Source of the DNA: Phorcus lineatus
Lineage: Eukaryota; Mollusca; Gastropoda; Trochida; Trochidae
Reading direction: 5' to 3'
Length of the DNA: 64,000 bases
Assembly: GCA_921293015.1 (NCBI GenBank)
Contig: OV121091.1
Location: 12,305,755 to 12,369,754 of the forward strand
Part shown: piece by piece, positions 13,701-23,883 of the stretch
Numbering within the stretch: position 1 is the stretch's first letter
How the letters are laid out: each line of letters starts with the position of its first letter
Made by a program: the position numbers and the translations under genes
Notes under the pieces: generated by a model
Told to the model about the DNA's origin: nothing
The model's database searches: none
The model's input: the letters and a program-made list of their open reading frames with translations, nothing else

Positions 13701-14615
13701 CAATAAAAATTATCTTATCTTATCTTATCTTATCTTATATTATCTTATGTACCTAATAAAGTCAAAACTAGCATATTTTGGTTATGCTTTTCCATCTTCT
13801 TTTACAATTGCGTCAGAAGGAAGGTGACTGAAATATTTAATAACCACGACTTCACCAAAATAAATCGAAAATTATCAAACTTTTAAAAATCTTGCAAGGT
13901 TATTGGGTGTGAAATATAATTTTAATCTAAGTGTATGCCACCATGTATAAAAATGAAATAACCAATTGACGTTTGGTGTTTGAGCTTCATAAGTTATTGA
14001 TGGCTCAATTCATACCGATGAGGCTAATTAGTAAACAATAACAATAATTACATTGTTGTCAGAAAGTAGTGTCGATGGCCTTCCGAGGCTAACGGAAGCA
14101 CCTTTGTTAGTATCCTTCCTCTAACTAGAATGTATATCACGCTCTACAATAACGATTCTTAGTAAACAATGATAATAATGATCACGATGACTATGATGAT
14201 GGTGGTGGTGATGATGATGATTATAGTGGCGCTTTGGTGATTTAGATGAATCTTATAGACATAGTATATCATTTGATAATGCCCTTGTGAAGATCTATGG
14301 ATCGTTCAGATTTTGTACTTTGCAATACTTATCAACAGCACATAAAATTCTCCGACAAGCCTTTTTATTGAACCACAGTCCTCCAATTCAAAATATTTGT
14401 ATGATGGAAGAATACTTAACGCTTTCTTCAAACATTCATTTTAAAATGAACACACATTATGGTTACACGTGATTTTTTTTCACACGGCTTTGCCTCGGGT
14501 CAATATTTCAAAATGTGACCAAATAAAACAAAATATTGTTTACTTACACGTAGAGAAGAGTAGCAGTGACCATAGCCAAGACGATGGAGGGGAGAAGGCT
14601 CAACAGATCCAACAT
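1559..14615 (-). CDS. Cytochrome P450, CYP3 clan (CYP3A-like), 13 coding exons, last exon missing
   Basis: Heme-thiolate monooxygenase of the ER membrane, expected to use NADPH-P450 reductase as electron donor; the substrate cannot be told from sequence. Coding exons on the minus strand: 14548-14615, 13393-13489, 12757-12809, 10766-10862, 8034-8150, 7577-7665, 6837-6988, 5886-6016, 5452-5539, 4426-4583, 3179-3267, 2603-2740, 1559-1721. All introns are GT-AG, phases agree, and the join gives 480 codons with no stop. Residues 1-22 form a signal anchor, followed by a Pro-rich hinge (AGPAPWP). WKRLR starts at residue 126, AGYETT is 314-319, ESLR is 370-373, PDRF is 424-427, and [10 protein letters not shown] is 443-452 with the heme ligand Cys450. 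CYP3 proteins are about 500-510 residues, so only the last 25-30 are missing. Reading through the last donor would stop after two more codons. Exon lengths and phases closely follow vertebrate CYP3A genes (from memory). Nothing is broken in the part seen. Confidence 0.96.
2603..2740 (-). CDS. P450 coding exon 12 (meander, PERF region)
   Basis: 138 nt encoding the beta region [19 protein letters not shown], then [20 protein letters not shown] and DPDR. It supplies most of the PDRF motif (the Arg codon is split by the next intron). Acceptor TATCAG, donor GTAATT. Confidence 0.95.
2840..3169 (-). repeat. 55-bp minisatellite (6 copies) derived from a P450 exon-intron junction
   Basis: Units begin at 2840, 2895, 2950, 3005, 3060 and 3115, exactly 55 bp apart. 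The authentic junction starts the next period at 3170. On the minus strand each unit has a diverged copy of the last ~20 nt of exon 11 (ATGTTTCC.ATAGTGCCTAT), then the donor, then ~30 bp of intron. GTAAGT is intact in five copies and is GTAATT in the copy at 3005. Confidence 0.9.
3179..3267 (-). CDS. P450 coding exon 11 (K-helix ExxR)
   Basis: 89 nt encoding [20 protein letters not shown] followed by [13 protein letters not shown] is the invariant ExxR that pairs with the PERF-type Arg. The exon ends CCTAT with donor GTAAGT. Diverged copies of this exon end and donor form the 55-bp array just downstream in the intron. With the next exon it sums to 227 nt, the size of a single exon in vertebrate CYP3A. 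Confidence 0.94.
4426..4583 (-). CDS. P450 coding exon 10 (I-helix, oxygen activation)
   Basis: 158 nt encoding [20 protein letters not shown] and the rest of the I-helix. AGYETT is the oxygen-binding groove motif (A/G)Gx(E/D)T(T/S). The exon ends in the J-helix ([13 protein letters not shown]). Confidence 0.96.
5452..5539 (-). CDS. P450 coding exon 9
   Basis: 88 nt encoding [19 protein letters not shown] and a charged loop that varies in length across CYP3 proteins. It is 21 nt longer than the human CYP3A4 exon (from memory) but keeps the same phase (0 in, 1 out). Donor GTAGGT. Confidence 0.93.
5886..6016 (-). CDS. P450 coding exon 8
   Basis: 131 nt encoding the F-G to H region: [31 protein letters not shown] and RHEKEAQ. 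Phase 1 in, phase 0 out; donor GTATGA. Confidence 0.94.
6837..6988 (-). CDS. P450 coding exon 7
   Basis: 152 nt encoding [20 protein letters not shown] and the downstream F-helix segment. The FTMDVI..TAFG pattern is the E-helix signature of CYP3 enzymes. Entered in phase 2, left in phase 1 with donor GTAAGT. Confidence 0.95.
7412..7465 (+). repeat. Poly-G run and G-rich tail in a P450 intron
   Basis: About 24 consecutive G followed by TTGGGGTAGGGGATGGGG. It lies in the intron between exons 6 and 7, so the transcript carries the C-rich strand. Confidence 0.9.
7577..7665 (-). CDS. P450 coding exon 6
   Basis: 89 nt, the same length as CYP3A exon 6. It encodes [20 protein letters not shown] and the following [11 protein letters not shown] (D-helix). 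The acceptor follows a T-rich tract; the donor is GTAAGC. Confidence 0.93.
8034..8150 (-). CDS. P450 coding exon 5 (C-helix WxxxR)
   Basis: 117 nt, phase 0 at both ends. It encodes the B-C loop and the C-helix motif WKRLR followed by [11 protein letters not shown], the usual CYP3 pattern. The Trp and Arg of WxxxR contact a heme propionate in known P450 structures. Confidence 0.95.
10766..10862 (-). CDS. P450 coding exon 4
   Basis: 97 nt encoding the first beta-sheet and B-helix ([20 protein letters not shown] and on to FNKFQNRW). The acceptor is TTGCAG and the donor GTAAGA. It is flanked by the two largest introns seen (1.9 and 2.6 kb). Confidence 0.95.
12757..12809 (-). CDS. P450 coding exon 3
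   Basis: 53 nt, the same length as the matching vertebrate CYP3A exon. It encodes [18 protein letters not shown] (A-helix region). Acceptor TTAAG, donor GTAAGT. Confidence 0.92.
13393..13489 (-). CDS. P450 coding exon 2 (proline-rich hinge)
   Basis: 97 nt, entered in phase 2 and left in phase 0 through donor GTAGGT. It encodes the end of the anchor, the basic linker FKKRN and the hinge [10 protein letters not shown] that orients the catalytic domain at the ER surface. The human CYP3A4 equivalent is 94 nt (from memory). Confidence 0.94.
13711..13740 (+). repeat. TTATC pentanucleotide microsatellite
   Basis: Several tandem TTATC units, slightly interrupted at the right, in the first coding intron of the P450 gene. 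Confidence 0.85.
14170..14225 (+). repeat. GAT/GGT-rich microsatellite
   Basis: Imperfect GATGAT and GGTGGT units in the first coding intron of the P450 gene. Confidence 0.7.
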
Positions 14616-14621
14616 GTTTTT
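14548..14621 (-). CDS. P450 coding exon 1 (start codon, ER anchor)
   Basis: The ATG is at 14615-14613. The 22 full codons encode [20 protein letters not shown] and two more residues, a hydrophobic signal anchor typical of microsomal P450s. The donor GTAAGT follows at 14547. Six bases upstream of the ATG there is a clean acceptor (a TTTCTATTTCAG-type tract with AG at 14623-14622), so the 5'UTR continues in an upstream exon. Phase 2 at the 3' end. Confidence 0.93.
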
Positions 14622-16073
14622 CTGAAATAGAAATAAATAACTTATTTCACGAAAACAAAACAACTGTAAAATGCTACAAAGATGTCTTTGGTTCTGAGGG
14701 TATCTTCCATATGTATATCATTCAGTTAGATGATTGCAGCCTTCCTTGATGGTGGCCATGCATTGAACTGGTCTGGAAATCATTTCTTTCTACCCACTAC
14801 ACGCTATAAGATCCTTTTTACACATTTCACTTAAGCTTTCATTGATGTGTTCGTTCTCAAACAGGTAACAGTGTAACAGGGCGGGGACTTTTCTGGTTAT
14901 ACTTCAGTCGTAAATGATTAAAAAATTATAGTTGAAGAGAGTTGAAAAATAAACCGTGAAATTGAAACGTTTTCCGTTTTGAAGAAACACCTCAATCCCC
15001 GTTCTAATGCTGATGTAGAATTCTATGATACATGAAATAATCTGGTGTCCTGTTTTTATTTGAAATCCATAAGCGTATACATAGAAATGTAAGCGTAAAA
15101 ACTATTTAGTTTCATATTAAGGCGTACGATTTAAAAATATGTTGCTACGCCCGTGATAAGCGCCTACACAACGTAAATGGGGATATTATCTATGAGTTAT
15201 CGTTGTAAAGAAAGAAATATCTGGTATATGAAATCATATAAAAGTTATTTCAAAGAAACTCTATTTTATAAAACAGATGTGTTTGATGTTTTTTTCACAT
15301 TCGCTTTTTCTTATTCAGTATTATTTTTAAAATCTACTTAAAAGTTACCATCTATGGCATATGCAGTTTTTCCATTACCATTATTGCGATAGCGTTCGAA
15401 GCTGGCACGAGAAACTCAAACACAATGCATCAAAGTGTTGTATAATATTACATACACTTATACAGTGAGTGAGTTATTATTTAGCGCCTCGTGGGCGTAA
15501 TATATTAGAACATCAAACACTGATTACATAAACGTTGTATAAACAAAATGAATATGGTAATACGATGTACAAGAAAGATGCATTCTGTCAATGTATTCAG
15601 TGATGCATGATCTTTTGATACAGAGTAAGTTGAATATGTATAGAAATGCATATACGAAATATAATGTTTTATAGCCTGACGTATTTTTCGCTCAAATTGG
15701 CTTTTTTTAGGGATAATGAGGACAATTCACTCATTTTATCTCTCTATTCGTTCAATAATATACTAATAATTCTTTACAATTTATGTGCAATCCTTTACGA
15801 AAAAGTTACGGCAGGCTAGAAGTTGAGGAATGTCAAACATCTTAAGCGTCAACTTGGCACAAATCGGATAAACTGATTGTTTAAAACGGATGAACTGAAA
15901 TATGTTTAGGCTATTAATGTGTAACTGTTTATTCATTCATTTATCATTATAAGCCGTGATGTTGTATCAACCATTGTGGCTGCCGTTTTGAGTTTTCAGG
16001 ATTTATGCCAAATTTGAATATTGACGATATCGTATAGTTCATGCGTAACAAATACAATGTTGCATTAAACATG

Positions 16074-16625
16074 TCACCATCATCCCACCTGATGTAGTAG
16101 TACACGTGTACTTCTTCACCATCCCACCTGATGTAGTAGTACACGTGTACTTCTTCATCATCCCACCTGATGTAGTAGTACACGTGTACGTCTTCATCAT
16201 CCCACCTGATGTAGTAGTACACGTGTACTCCTTCATCATCCCACCTGATGTAGTAGTACACGTGTACTCCTTCATCATCCCACCTGATGTAGTAGTACAC
16301 GTGTACTCCTTCATCATCCCACCTGATGTAGTAGTACACGTGTACTTCTTCATCATCCCACCTGATGTAGTAGTACACGTGTACTCCTTCATCATCCCAC
16401 CTGATGTAGTAGTACACGTGTACTCCTTCATCATCCCACCTGATGTAGTAGTACACGTGTACTTCTTCATCATCCCACCTGATGAAGGAGTTGGCATATA
16501 CTTCTTCATCATCCCACCTGATGAAGGAGTTGCCATATACTCCGACGTCATCCCACCTGATGAAGGAGTTGACGTATACTTCTTCATCATCCCACCTGAT
16601 GAAGGAGTTGCCATATGCATATACT
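16074..16625 (+). repeat. 39-bp minisatellite, 14 units, ten with a CACGTG palindrome
   Basis: Ten units of one type have the 14-bp palindrome AGTACACGTGTACT; CACGTG starts at 16103 and recurs every 39 bp to 16454. Four more units of a second type contain CTGATGAAGGAGTT instead. Both types share CATCATCCCACCTGATG. Because 39 is divisible by 3, every frame gives a long 13-residue-periodic reading frame on both strands; these are not genes. It lies between the putative 5'UTR exon and the start-codon exon. Confidence 0.93.
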
Positions 16626-17170
16626 CCGAAACGTCGTGAATTTCAAAATAAAGAAGTTGTTATCCAGATAGTCTTTCATTCTTTATGCATATATGAAATA
16701 CATATTTCCATTATTCATTTAGAAATTATACCATGGGGACTAAATCACAATTATCATTTCAATACTGCGTTTGAGCACATTAAGTGAACATGCAGTCCAT
16801 ATTTGTTAATTCTTAAGACAATATTATCCTCAGGTGAAAATCATCCTAAAAACCAAGGTGATCCTCCTTATAATGCAGTGTGTTTAATTTTTAAACATGT
16901 TTTGATTTACAACAAATAATAATTGATGTATTTAGCATTTAAACGCATTTCGCAACATGTTTTGAGTAAAACATGTACGCAACATTTTTAAATTCAAAAC
17001 GCCATTTTGCAGTGCATGTAAAAAGGCTACAGATGATTCTAAGAGAAAATGCCATATCAACAATGTAAACGGTGTTTGCACAGATGTAAACAGTACGTCC
17101 TCAAAGCATATAAACAATTAGTAGAAACCAGTAGTAAAATTGATATTTATGCAGAATTATATATGATTAT

Positions 17171-17272
17171 AACCTACCGCGAATGCAGAAATATATATAA
17201 ATATAACCTACCGCAAATGCAGAAATATATACAAATATAACCTACCGCGAATGCAGAAATCAGCTGAATGCC
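17171..17272 (-). repeat. 34-bp tandem repeat (3 copies) carrying a splice-donor-like site
   Basis: Three units begin at 17171, 17205 and 17239. On the minus strand each contains CTGCATTCGCG (one copy TTTGCG) directly followed by GTAGGT, then an AT-rich TATATTTGTATAT stretch. The rightmost copy is the candidate donor of the 5'UTR exon; the other two would be decoys or alternative donors. Confidence 0.75.
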
Positions 17273-17340
17273 AATAAGAAAACGTTCTGAGCGGATGAAG
17301 GCCAACTTTTAGGAAACATACGACGATGGCAGGTTTCGTT
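17246..17340 (-). promoter_or_regulatory. Probable non-coding first exon (5'UTR) of the P450 gene
   Basis: The start-codon exon opens with a splice acceptor, so an upstream exon must exist. This segment begins about 25-30 bp below a TATA box and ends ATTCGCG followed by GTAGGT at 17245, a donor used twice elsewhere in the gene. It has no long reading frame. The transcription start and the link to the gene are inferred; the right boundary is approximate. Confidence 0.35.
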
Positions 17341-17358
17341 TACAACCAGAACAGCATA

Positions 17359-17366
17359 CTTATATA
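17359..17366 (-). promoter_or_regulatory. TATA box, putative P450 promoter
   Basis: TATATAAG on the minus strand in the context GAAGTATATAAGTATGC, placed correctly above the candidate 5'UTR exon. No second core element was identified. Confidence 0.4.
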
Positions 17367-17469
17367 CTTCCAAACCGGACACCCACGCTCTAGCCCATAC
17401 GTAGTTTGTTGCCTTGATGATGATAAAGGAAGGCACACTCTACCCTCTGCACTTCAACAGCTTTACAAC

Positions 17470-18690
17470 CAGATACATACTTTTAGATATTAATTAATAT
17501 ATCAAAATTATGACAACTACCTTTTATTGTATGCGAACCTCCCTGACCGTCAATTTTAATATCTTTGATCATAAAGTATTTTCAAAAATTGTAAGCCCCC
17601 TCCCTCACCCCCTTTTCATGTATTTCTGAATCTCTTTAAAAGTCTTTAGTCTCCTATCTAAGATCTAAAATTAAAAGAATTAGTTTTGATTTTGTAATAC
17701 GATTTCTTTGACATTTATCTAAATTGGATCCTGGTGGGTAAGGATATGTATCGTTCGTTTCAGAATTTGAAAACTACGCCTTAGAAGTTCTATTTCATGC
17801 AATTAAAATTTCCACATCATTTTAAATTTTGTCTCCTAGGTTTGACAAAAAAGATATCTTTGACATAGATTACTAATTTCTAAACTTAAATTTAAGTGTA
17901 AATCAGATTTAAGTATTTTTGGAGGATGGCTCTTCCTTAAAGCTATTGTAGGTAGAAAAAAGAAGTTGATATCCACAATATTGAGACCTTATCTGATATC
18001 TTTTTCCTTAACTGACACTTAAACTGTTTCATATTTCAACAAAGTTTCACTTAGCAGATGAGGACGGTTTCCTACTTGAATGAAGTACTTCCTTAATCTT
18101 AACTTAAACATTGTTGGAACTCAAATTCATTGAACACGACTGTAAATTTGGTTTTCATTGAAATTAAAGAACGATAATTTTCTGAATTCGAAAACCTTTA
18201 TTTCCTGATTATGATACTATAAAACTTATTTTCATAGTCTGAAATTAATAAGAATGTGAATAACTTGGAACCAAGATTTTATTCAAATGTATTTTTTAGA
18301 TTTCTCATTTTCCTTAAGAATATTTATTACCTTGTGAAAGCATTAACAAAATCGAAATGCACATTAAGAATAATCACTGATATGCTGACGAAAAACGATT
18401 CGTAAGTCAGTTTATATCAAATTTTACCGAATTATTATTATATCTTAAATCATGTATTTTTTTGGCGTCGGAAAGCACCTGGTAACGAAGCGGTCATAAA
18501 TTTATTTTCCGTAGGAAAAAAAACAACCGAAGCGAACATAAAATACTCATCGTTTATAAAGTGCGTTTGCCTCGCGTGTGAAGTATATGATTTGTGTCGA
18601 CCAATTAGAATATCAAACGTTTGTGGAAATGTAACGTTTCACGGTCTGAACAACTGCATCATAAAACCACCGGTCTCTGTATATACCGAA
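17470..18690. other. No gene seen
   Basis: AT-rich intergenic sequence upstream of the putative P450 promoter. No coding exon, structured repeat or RNA gene recognised. Confidence 0.4.
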
Positions 18691-19310
18691 AGTGGTGCAT
18701 ACCAAAAGTTTGTTCATATACCTACGTATCGTAGTGCAGATATCATGTAATTTGGCATCGTAGCATTGCGAAAAAGAAGCGGATAATTTCAAATTTTTCA
18801 TACAGAATTGAAGATCCTTTGCATCTAAGCGCAATCGTATGCCATACAAAACAGTTAACAATATCAGTTTTGGGTAGGCCACTGAAGTGACTAGGGGTCA
18901 AGATTTCAAAAACAGTTAATTCTATTTTTCCCTACAAAATCCTTTAAAAGTGATCAACAACTTTAAAAACCAGTCACGTCTGTTCGTTTGCATCAAGTCA
19001 ACATGATTTTGCTGATTTTTTTCTAAGAGAGTTAAAATGGAATATTTTAATCGAAATTTAAGGAAATTGGAATTTCGAAAAAGTGACCCCTTTGGGTTTT
19101 TTTATCATGCCAAAATTCCAATTTTATATTAGCGCGAGGGACGAGACTATCCCACAATAAGTTAAAAAATGACTGTTTAACACATTGACAATTGGAAATA
19201 CTTTGTCAGTTCTGCTGAATTGTTTTTATTGACGTTCAAACTATACAAAAATTACATTATTTTTGCACTAAGAGACAGTGGCAAGTGAACAAACTTTTGA
19301 TATGCAGCTG
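18691..19310 (-). mobile_element. TA-flanked MITE, copy 2 (inverted)
   Basis: The right end is ..ATATGCAGCTG followed by TA; the left end is a decayed partner (TGCATACCAAAAGTTTGTTC). Its interior matches copy 1 (20095-20698) in reverse orientation, for example GTAGCATTGCGAAAAAGAAG against the complement of the copy-1 right end. No transposase. Confidence 0.75.
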
Positions 19311-19312
19311 TA

Positions 19313-20092
19313 TATATTTATCATTACAAAAAATTGCTAACTTCTAAAATTTCCATATTCCTTTAAAACTTCATTCTCTCCCGACAGAGAGAACTCAAGT
19401 CCGATTAAAATAGACCATATTCCGAGGAATAAAAGATTCAAATAACTGCCTTTATCTGACGTTAATTTAAACTCAGCTATGCAGCCACAATGCCTTCGGC
19501 AAAGGCATTCAGTATCAGTATTTAATGGGGCAAGTGATTCCCGTGAATTATTCGATAAGTCGATCGTCGCCGTTATTGTTTTAAATGGGATGTTATGATT
19601 GGTCCACTAATGACTAGGTTTTGTCTGCACTAAACTGGTGTCAGAATGTATAATGTACGCTTTATGTGGCTGCGCTCAGACAGTGTGAAGAGGAAAGCTT
19701 TTGACAGAACGAGTTTGAATCTCGGTAAAGCAAATATTTTAAAAAAACTTTTATTCATCGGAAAATAGTCGATTTTAACAGACTGGACCTTGAGCCTTCC
19801 TCCACATACCTCTGTTTTAGTGAGAGCACTGAACGGGTTAGTAGTAGAGAAGCATGACTGTCTGCAATACAAGTCAGTTGTGCAATCATTAATGCCGTTT
19901 TGAAAGTAATCAGTCGAAGCGCCTTATTAAAATACGTACAGGGGAAAACTAGAATTTATACGGCACACTCGTATTGCACGTAAGAATGGTATTATCTAAA
20001 AATCTTCAGAGAGTTTGAGTTGCAAATATTTACCTCTCAGGCAATCTGTCAGTAAGTACTGGAATTAAAACTGTTACAGATGACAACGTAGA
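19313..20092. other. No gene seen
   Basis: AT-rich spacer between two copies of the TA-flanked MITE. No feature recognised. Confidence 0.4.
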
Positions 20093-20094
20093 TA

Positions 20095-20698
20095 CAGCTG
20101 CATACCGAAAGTTTGTTCACTTATCACTGAATCGTAGTGCAAATATCATGTAATTTGGGTTTCATTTCAGCGTCAATTCAATAGCTTCAGCAAAACTGAC
20201 AATAAATCACCCACGGTCCATTGGCGAAACTCATTTTCGGATCGTCTGGTCTCATGCAAAAATTCGTATTTTGGCATATTGATATAGATCGAAGGGGTAA
20301 AATTTTCGATATTTGAATTTCGTCAAATGTCAAATAAAATGTTCCAGAATGACTCTCTGAGATTAAACCCAATATGATCACATTGACTTTGTGCTAAGGA
20401 AGAAACGCTACTAATTTTTAAAGAAGTTGATAACTTATAAAGGATTTTATTTATAAAAATAAGTGTTTTCGAAATTTTGACCCCTGGTCACTTGAATGAC
20501 CTGCCAAAACTGTTACGGGTAATTGTTGGGTACGATAAACCTTTGCCTTAAAAAAGAATGGATCTGCATATGTGTATTGAAAATTCAATTTTATACGTTT
20601 CTTTTTCGCAAAGCTACGATACCTCAAAGGACTCTCAAATTACAGGATATTTCCACTAGTATATTCAGTTATGTGAACAAACTTTTGGCATGCAGCTG
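20095..20698 (+). mobile_element. TA-flanked MITE, copy 1 (604 bp)
   Basis: Terminal inverted repeats start CAGCTGCATACCGAAAGTTT and end ACTTTTGGCATGCAGCTG, with TA on both sides, as for Tc1/mariner-type transposition. The interior has only short frames. Confidence 0.8.
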
Positions 20699-20700
20699 TA

Positions 20701-22535
20701 GTTCGTTGTATGAAGCAAACGGGAGAGAGATCCGTTAGAATGCCTTTAGGATGCTCTGAAATCATTTGAATTTTACAATTATTTTTTTAATTTTCTGAGA
20801 ACGTTTATAATTCAATGATGATTCATTCAGCCTAGAAATCGGTTAAATGTTTAAGTATTTTAAAGATTTTTATAGCCAGACTACGACCTGTTTTTCTTTG
20901 CATGTCGAAAATAAATGACAGTCGGTGGGAGTTGTTATTGCCTTAGTACCGCTCTCCCACGCTCAAGCATATCGTCTTCTTCACGTGGTAAAGGTTACAT
21001 GATTGTTTACAACCTTAGGGTCTTCTGACTCAGATAAAATAATATTGTATCAGATGGAATATATTTCTATATTATTCACTGCTACATGTTCCATATTCCT
21101 GTTTCTGAAATGGATATCAGATATCTCAATGTTTCCACTTTCATGAAGATATCATACCCAAAGCTATTATAGAATAAATGCGAACAAAAAGAACACGTCA
21201 CAATATTTGGTATTTAATTCATTTGGTGATGCGGTGTCATATTTACAAACCATATTGAAAGTATAAATCCTCCGTAAAGTTTTTGACCAGTCTCCCTCCC
21301 GTTTCATGATCAAAATGTGACTCCCCCTACATCGAATCCTCAACCAATCCTTAGAAAACAAAATGCATTGTAGCAGTTTTGATTTTAGAAGAAAAACTTT
21401 TTATAAAGAATGTTTATACATCTGCTTGTCATTTTGATCTGAATTTGAAACATTTATCTAACATGGGTGAGAAACTACGCCGGATGACGAAAACACGATT
21501 GCGGAAAGTAATGGAAGCGGAGGTTGGTGGATTCCGTGTTTATGACGTGAATGATATTATAATTTTTCGTGCTCGAAAGTGGTAAATCCGAAATAATGTT
21601 TGTATATTTGAACTATCGTACTTGAGCGTCCCCTTCGTCTTCGTTCTCTTCTTTCACCCTTCTTTCTTCTCCCTTCTTTCTGTTTTTGTATCTAATTTAT
21701 CTTATTTGTTCCTTTTATCTCCTCCTTTCATTGTTATGTTTTTTCTAAAAAAAATTCATCTTCTGCTTTGTTATTTTTATAATTTTATTTCTGACTTTTT
21801 CGTTTATTCATATCTTACAACGAAACAGTGTAATTCCAATAAATATGAAATAAATTTTTATATGCTATTTACTATGTTTTTTTTATTCTTTTCCATTTCT
21901 CATTCGCCTTTACGAAATACATCTTAAATCATACAAAACTAACGATCATAGGTTGAACATAAACAGTTACAGCGTACACTCTCGATCATACACAGCTGCA
22001 TCCATTAAGTTCGATCACTTGTCTTTTCCTGACGGATATTGATGTGTTTTCATTTCAAAAGTAATCATTTTATGTGACAAAACATTTTTTTTCCAAAAAT
22101 CAATGTCAACCTTAAGAGCTTTTGCAGCCATTGGTCACAATTACGAAAACTAGTTTTTGTTTTTTTCTCAGTAAACTCACATCGAATTGTTTAACTGTGT
22201 TTACCTTTGACGGTCGATAGCTAAATTTCTTATCGTTTTGACTCACGAATATTTTTGGGACATAATATTTCTGTGGTTTCCTTTCGACCAAATGAACTTC
22301 CATCTGCGTACGTCATTGTTCTATTATCGCAGATGCTCTTACCATGAGCAAACAGTCCAAAGACAGTGAGTAATTCAGAGCTCGACCTTGACACATCAAG
22401 CGATGTGCACCGACCGCAATAAGTCTTGTTTCCGGACAGTTATTTCCAGTAGGAAGACTGCCATTATTGACTAAAAGTTACCGTTCACATGTGAGTTCAA
22501 AGATCAATAGAGGACACGATCTTAACACGTTTGGT
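20701..22535. other. No supported gene; pyrimidine-rich tract
   Basis: Contains a C/T-rich stretch at about 21625-21730 and two short protein-like frames (21379-21585 plus; 22205-22303 minus, ending at a possible donor) that match nothing I know. Confidence 0.35.
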
Positions 22536-22546
22536 CAACATGCTGT

Positions 22547-22830
22547 TGAGGTGAGGTGAGTTGGTGTTTAACGCCGCTTTCAAGATAATTTCACTTACAT
22601 CGCGGCTGCTAGTTTAATTGCAGGGCACCATTGTGGCTATGTATTGCCATTAAACCTGCGTGCATCGGTTGGAACTAGCGAACCATGGGTGGTATTGCGT
22701 TGAAATTCAGTGTAGCATTGCACCCAAACCTTATTGCTTGTGGAACAGTTCTCTACTGCAGACAAAGTTGTCGAACCACGGACCTCTTGATCCGAAGCCG
22801 AAAGCGCTAACCACTGCGCTATCCCGCCCC
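22547..22830 (-). mobile_element. tRNA-headed SINE (family 1), copy A
   Basis: Flanked by the perfect 11-bp duplication CAACATGCTGT (22536-22546 and 22831-22841). The minus strand starts GGGGCGGGATAGCGCAGTGG (pol III A box TAGCGCAGTGG) and ends with GCGTTAAACACCAA and CACCT-type repeats. An internal deletion has removed much of the B-box region. Confidence 0.9.
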
Positions 22831-22841
22831 CAACATGCTGT

Positions 22842-23879
22842 AGAAGAATAGATATTTGTTGAGAAAATAGTATATTTATGTTCATATTGAGTATATTTAT
22901 CTAAAAATCTGTCGATATTGAAAAGAAAAACTATATAGAGTAACCGATCCTTGGACTGTTTTACGAAGTTAGCAGGTGTTTTTTGAAAGATTGATTTCTT
23001 CAAAAGTTCTCCAATAAACATCAGATGATGCCAAATGAACTATATGTAACCATCTTTAGAGGGTCAAAGCATCTCATTACTCAACCCGATCATCCGCACT
23101 CGTAGTTAAATCAAATATCGAGCAAAAACTTCTCCTGGCCATTTTCGCGTGAATTACTTTTGAGGAAATGAAATGAATAAGCATAGCTTTACCGATAATG
23201 TATCGTTCCCTTTGAAATGCTTATTTTAACTAAAAGCATTGTTTGCAATTGTAAGATTTATTTTTGTATCTAAGAACAATTTACTGCTCCTTGAGGTTGG
23301 TCGTGTCAGTCAAATTGAATTGAACAGTGTATTAACAGACTTGACCATATCGACGTCACGCGTAAACAAGTACGTGTTTATACGGTATTTCCGCTGACAT
23401 ACATGTAAACACGATATCATATGAATGGTTATTATGAAATGTATAGTGAAGGTTATTAAGAATATTACTGAAATTGATTATTGAAATCAATACCACTGAA
23501 ATCAGATCGAAACATACCTCGCCCCGATCTCATTGAAATCATTGAAAGTTTCGATCTGATTTAAATGAGATTGCATGATATATAACATTACAGGACAGTC
23601 AGACAGGCAATGATTATTTTCATTACGTGACGTATCAAATTATACAGTGTATACAATAACATTATGTACACGTAAGTACATATCTACATGTATATGTTCA
23701 TATATCTATGTGGAAATATACACGTATTGTTATTGTGTGTGCGTGCATATGTTCGGGTATGTTCCAATTTTCACGAATACTCTTAGACTACCATAAACAA
23801 ATACTGTGATATGCAAAATCACAGCACAATGTAAACACAAATAAGTTTATACTTTACCGATTGATAGGTTTAAGTGACA
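22842..23879. other. No gene seen; short inverted repeat
   Basis: Non-coding. A 15-bp inverted repeat (AATCAGATCGAAAC / GTTTCGATCTGATT) lies at about 23498-23562. Confidence 0.4.
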
Positions 23880-23883
23880 TTAA

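Noticed and set aside
15947..16787. Long reading frames (170-190 codons) on both strands with 13-residue periodicity
   Set aside because: They come from a 39-bp minisatellite whose unit length is divisible by 3; all frames are open on both strands and none has non-repeat content.
21379..21585. 68-codon plus-strand frame (MGEKLRRMTKTRLRKVMEAE..)
   Set aside because: No recognisable domain, splice partner or promoter; length is within chance.
22205..22303. Minus-strand start-codon exon ending in a GTAAAC donor
   Set aside because: Protein-like (KPQKYYVPKIFVSQNDKKFS) but matches no family I know, and no partner exon was found.
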